Shown here: one piece after another, positions 61,900 to 64,000 of the stretch | Numbering within the stretch: position 1 is the stretch's first letter | Layout: each line of letters opens with the position of its first letter | Assembly (NCBI GenBank): GCA_937989585.1 | Contig: CALKRW010000042.1 | Coordinates: forward strand, 3,453 to 67,452 | Direction: 5' to 3' | Source: an uncultured Porphyromonadaceae bacterium | GTDB lineage: Bacteria; Bacteroidota; Bacteroidia; Bacteroidales; Muribaculaceae | Length of the DNA: 64,000 nucleotides | Made by a program: the position numbers and the translations under genes | Notes under the pieces: model-generated | Seen by the model: the letters and a program-made list of their open reading frames with translations, nothing else | What the model was told of the DNA's origin: nothing | The model's database searches: none

Positions 61900-63168
61900 A
61901 TGGATCTGCTGTACAATGCAGGAATAAGGCTATACCGTTCTGCGGCCCGTCTTGCGGCCTTGCGTAGCGGCAAGGTCAGCCGTATGCTCGAGGGTCAGGG
62001 CCACGCCCTTGAGGATCTTGCGCAGGCACGTGCGAAGTATGCCCCTGCCGGATTTGATTTTTGGTTCCATGCGGCGTCGCTCGGCGAGTTCGAGCAGGCC
62101 CGTCCGCTTATCGAGGCGATACGGCGGACGCATCCCGAAATGACGATATGCCTCTCGTTCTTTTCTCCGTCCGGCTACGAGGTGCGCAAGGACTATCCGC
62201 AGGTCGACTGTGTCGTTTACCTTCCGTTCGACACCCCCCAGCGTGCGCGGACTTTTGTCGAGGCAATCTCTCCGCGCACCGCGATTTTCGTCAAGTATGA
62301 ATTCTGGGGCAACATTCTTCAGGCCCTTCACGAGCGCAATGTGCCGACCTATCTTGTCTCTGCCATTTTCCGTCCCTCGCAGTCGTTTTTCAAGTCATGG
62401 GGCTGTCAGTTCCGCCGAATGCTGGGCTTTTTCAGGCACATATTTGTTCAGGACGAGGATTCGAAGCGCCTGCTCGCTTCTATAGGCGTCACCAATGTGA
62501 CTGTGGCGGGAGACACGCGTTTCGACCGCGTGACTGACATTATGGCGGCGGCACGGCCTTTGCCTGCTGTCGAGGCTTGGCTCGGTGAATCACCTTTTAC
62601 GCTGATTGTCGGTTCGTCCTGGCCCGAGGATGAGAAAAGGTACATTCCCTGGTTGAACAGACATACTGAGGTCCGTGCCATTATTGCTCCCCATGAGTTC
62701 GATGACGGACGCATACAGCGTCTCGCAGCTCAGTTCCGCGGCAAGGTCACTCTTTGGTCTCAGGTTAAGGACGGAAAGGTGATACCTGAGGATACGAAGA
62801 TTCTGATTATAGATGCGTTCGGACTTCTGTCGAGCCTCTATCGCTTCGGCGATGCTGCCATAATCGGTGGAGGATTTGGCGCCGGCATCCACAACATCAA
62901 CGAGGCTGCGGTATATGGCATCCCTGTCATTTTCGGTCCTAAACATCAGAAATTCCGCGAGGCCGCCGATCTGCTTGCCTGCAGCGGCGGGTATGAATAC
63001 ACTGATTCGGAAAATCTGGGCCGTATCCTTGACCGCTTTGCTCTGGACGCCAAAGGTACTCCTGTAAAGGATAATCCCGAGCGCCTGAAAGCCGGAAAGG
63101 CTGCTGGCGAATATATCCGCGGGCAGCTTGGCGCGACACGTCGCATACTTTCGGCGCTTTCAGTCTGA
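61900..63168 (+). CDS. waaA: 3-deoxy-D-manno-octulosonic acid (Kdo) transferase
   Basis: A 422-residue GT30 Kdo transferase, which adds Kdo to lipid A precursor at the inner membrane. Typical parts: WFHAASLGEFEQARPLIEAI, ISPRTAIFVKYEFWGNIL, HIFVQDEDSKRL, GDTRFDRV, IVGSSWPEDEKR, and NINEAAVYGIPVIFGPKHQKFREA. Length is normal. In Bacteroidota usually one Kdo is added; number cannot be read here. It converges on tcdA with only 8 bp between the stop codons. Confidence 0.95.
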   Translation: MDLLYNAGIRLYRSAARLAALRSGKVSRMLEGQGHALEDLAQARAKYAPAGFDFWFHAASLGEFEQARPLIEAIRRTHPEMTICLSFFSPSGYEVRKDYPQVDCVVYLPFDTPQRARTFVEAISPRTAIFVKYEFWGNILQALHERNVPTYLVSAIFRPSQSFFKSWGCQFRRMLGFFRHIFVQDEDSKRLLASIGVTNVTVAGDTRFDRVTDIMAAARPLPAVEAWLGESPFTLIVGSSWPEDEKRYIPWLNRHTEVRAIIAPHEFDDGRIQRLAAQFRGKVTLWSQVKDGKVIPEDTKILIIDAFGLLSSLYRFGDAAIIGGGFGAGIHNINEAAVYGIPVIFGPKHQKFREAADLLACSGGYEYTDSENLGRILDRFALDAKGTPVKDNPERLKAGKAAGEYIRGQLGATRRILSALSV

Positions 63169-63176
63169 GCGTCCTT

Positions 63177-63890
63177 TCAGCGTGTCAGCAGGTAGTTGAC
63201 TGCAAGTGATGCGAGCCGAAGGCCGAAATCGGCTGTTGCGAAGACAACCGTGCCGTTCGGTAGGTGTTCTCCTTCAGTATCTTTAACTGCGTTGGGGTGA
63301 ATCTCTGGGGAAAATACGCAACGGAACTTCCGGCGCGGGAATATGCCCGTGCGTTTGAAACGCTGACGCAACGCGCGCGCCAGAGGGCAGCCTTTTACTT
63401 GCCAGAATTCTGCGGTCTCGATTTTCGATGGATCGGTCTTCAGGGCGGCTCCCATTGACGAGAAAATCCTCGGACGCTCCATCGAGGTCGCGCGTGCTAT
63501 CAGGTCCGCTTTGTCGGCAAGTGAGTCTATGGCGTCAATTATTACATCGTAATCCTCGAGGTGGAACTCGTCGGCTCTCTCGGATGTGTAGCGGCCGTTT
63601 ATTGCGGAGACCTTACAGTCGGGATTTATGTCCGCTATGCGCTCGGCCATGACGGTGACCTTGGGGATTCCGACGGTGGAGTTCAGGGCTACGAGCTGGC
63701 GGTTGATGTTGGTGGGGTCTACGCAGTCGCTGTCTACAATGGTGATTGTGCCGATGGCACAGCGTGCAATGGCCTCCGCGCACCACGAGCCGACTCCTCC
63801 CACGCCGAATATGATGGCGCGGGAATTGCGAAGACGGTCTACCGCTTCGGGTCCGTAAAGTAGAGTGAGACGCTGGAATTCTTGATTCAT
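63177..63890 (-). CDS. tcdA: tRNA threonylcarbamoyladenosine dehydratase
   Basis: A 237-residue ThiF/E1-like protein of the TcdA (CsdL) branch, which converts t6A37 in tRNA to its cyclic form using ATP. Adenylation site IFGVGGVGSWCAEAIARCAIG, NINRQLVALNSTVG, and DVIIDAIDSLADK match the family. TcdA-type end (LASLAVNYLLTR). The promoter at 63941-63972 drives this single gene. Confidence 0.92.
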   Translation of the reverse strand: MNQEFQRLTLLYGPEAVDRLRNSRAIIFGVGGVGSWCAEAIARCAIGTITIVDSDCVDPTNINRQLVALNSTVGIPKVTVMAERIADINPDCKVSAINGRYTSERADEFHLEDYDVIIDAIDSLADKADLIARATSMERPRIFSSMGAALKTDPSKIETAEFWQVKGCPLARALRQRFKRTGIFPRRKFRCVFSPEIHPNAVKDTEGEHLPNGTVVFATADFGLRLASLAVNYLLTR

Positions 63891-63940
63891 GTTTAATCAA
63901 TAATTTTTTTATGCCCGAACTGTTGTTGGGTTCAGGTACC

Positions 63941-63972
63941 CCAAAATTATAAAAATTCCGGTAAAACACAAA
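63941..63972 (-). promoter_or_regulatory. tcdA promoter
   Basis: On the minus strand TTTG (63969-63972), 20 bp, TAATTTTG (63941-63948). Leader to the ATG at 63890 about 45 nt. Confidence 0.72.
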
Positions 63973-64000
63973 AGAGTATATTTCGCGGATGGAATACCCC

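Noticed and set aside
1..64000. tRNA, rRNA and other structured RNA genes
   Set aside because: I looked for cloverleaf-type ends and rRNA-like sequence in the gaps between genes and saw none; a covariance-model search could still find small RNAs that I cannot recognise by eye.

Overview
The window is bacterial chromosome from a member of the Bacteroidota. It most likely belongs to the order Bacteroidales; a Muribaculaceae-like gut organism is my guess from gene content and composition, not something proven here. The main evidence is the promoter style (TTTG, 19-21 bp, TAnnTTTG), seen repeatedly in the gaps between genes. Supporting it are a complete Bacteroides aerotolerance (bat) operon, DUF4421, DUF4252 and PCMD-type proteins, a split methylmalonyl-CoA mutase, and lipoproteins with Bacteroidota-style lipoboxes. 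I saw no tRNA, rRNA, CRISPR array, transposase, integrase or phage gene.

Layout. 1-2.7 kb: the 5' end of an alpha-amylase-family gene running off the left edge, a three-copy 32-bp tandem repeat, a small Ala/Pro/Glu-rich lipoprotein and an outer-membrane porin. 2.7-8.5 kb: class I fumarase divergent from a pyrB-pyrI-flavin reductase-U32 protein cluster, with an unusual symmetric promoter region between them. 8.6-14.5 kb: a secreted PCMD-like protein, then carA-carB; with pyrBI these give the first two steps of pyrimidine synthesis. 14.6-20.2 kb: an M16 protease and penicillin-binding protein 1A. 20.2-23.0 kb: holA, an HsdR-N-domain protein, and an ECF sigma factor with a four-helix membrane protein. 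23-27.7 kb: an operon guaA, zinc-ribbon membrane protein, mutL. 27.8-31.4 kb: a DUF4421 protein facing an operon of ECF sigma factor, anti-sigma-like protein, DUF4252 lipoprotein and a degenerate Rossmann protein. 31.5-34.9 kb: a TPR protein, a PstS-like lipoprotein and a small membrane protein. 35-37.3 kb: an LtaS-like membrane sulfatase lying between two diverged direct repeats. 37.3-44.3 kb: uvrA and the two methylmalonyl-CoA mutase subunits. 44.6-47.6 kb: a YigZ-family protein, an exonuclease/endonuclease/phosphatase-family protein with a frame break in its signal peptide, a universal stress protein and a small DNA-binding-like protein. 47.8-58.2 kb: the bat operon (moxR, DUF58, a DUF4381-like protein, batA, batB, batC, a short batD-like gene, batD, batE, then an unrecognised secreted protein). 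58.5-64 kb: a DUF3108 protein, thymidine kinase, gltX, Kdo transferase (waaA) and tcdA.

Most of the window is housekeeping: nucleotide synthesis, DNA replication and repair, envelope assembly and succinate/propionate metabolism. I did not find a convincing new multi-gene defence or mobile system. The features most worth a second look are small structural ones: the repeat pair around the LtaS-like gene that includes a copy of the uvrA 5' end, a seven-T tract that puts a signal peptide out of frame, a 16-bp tandem duplication that sets the reading frame of another secreted protein, the mirror-image promoters between fumarase and pyrB, and a repeated acidic Thr-rich segment in a zinc-ribbon membrane protein.
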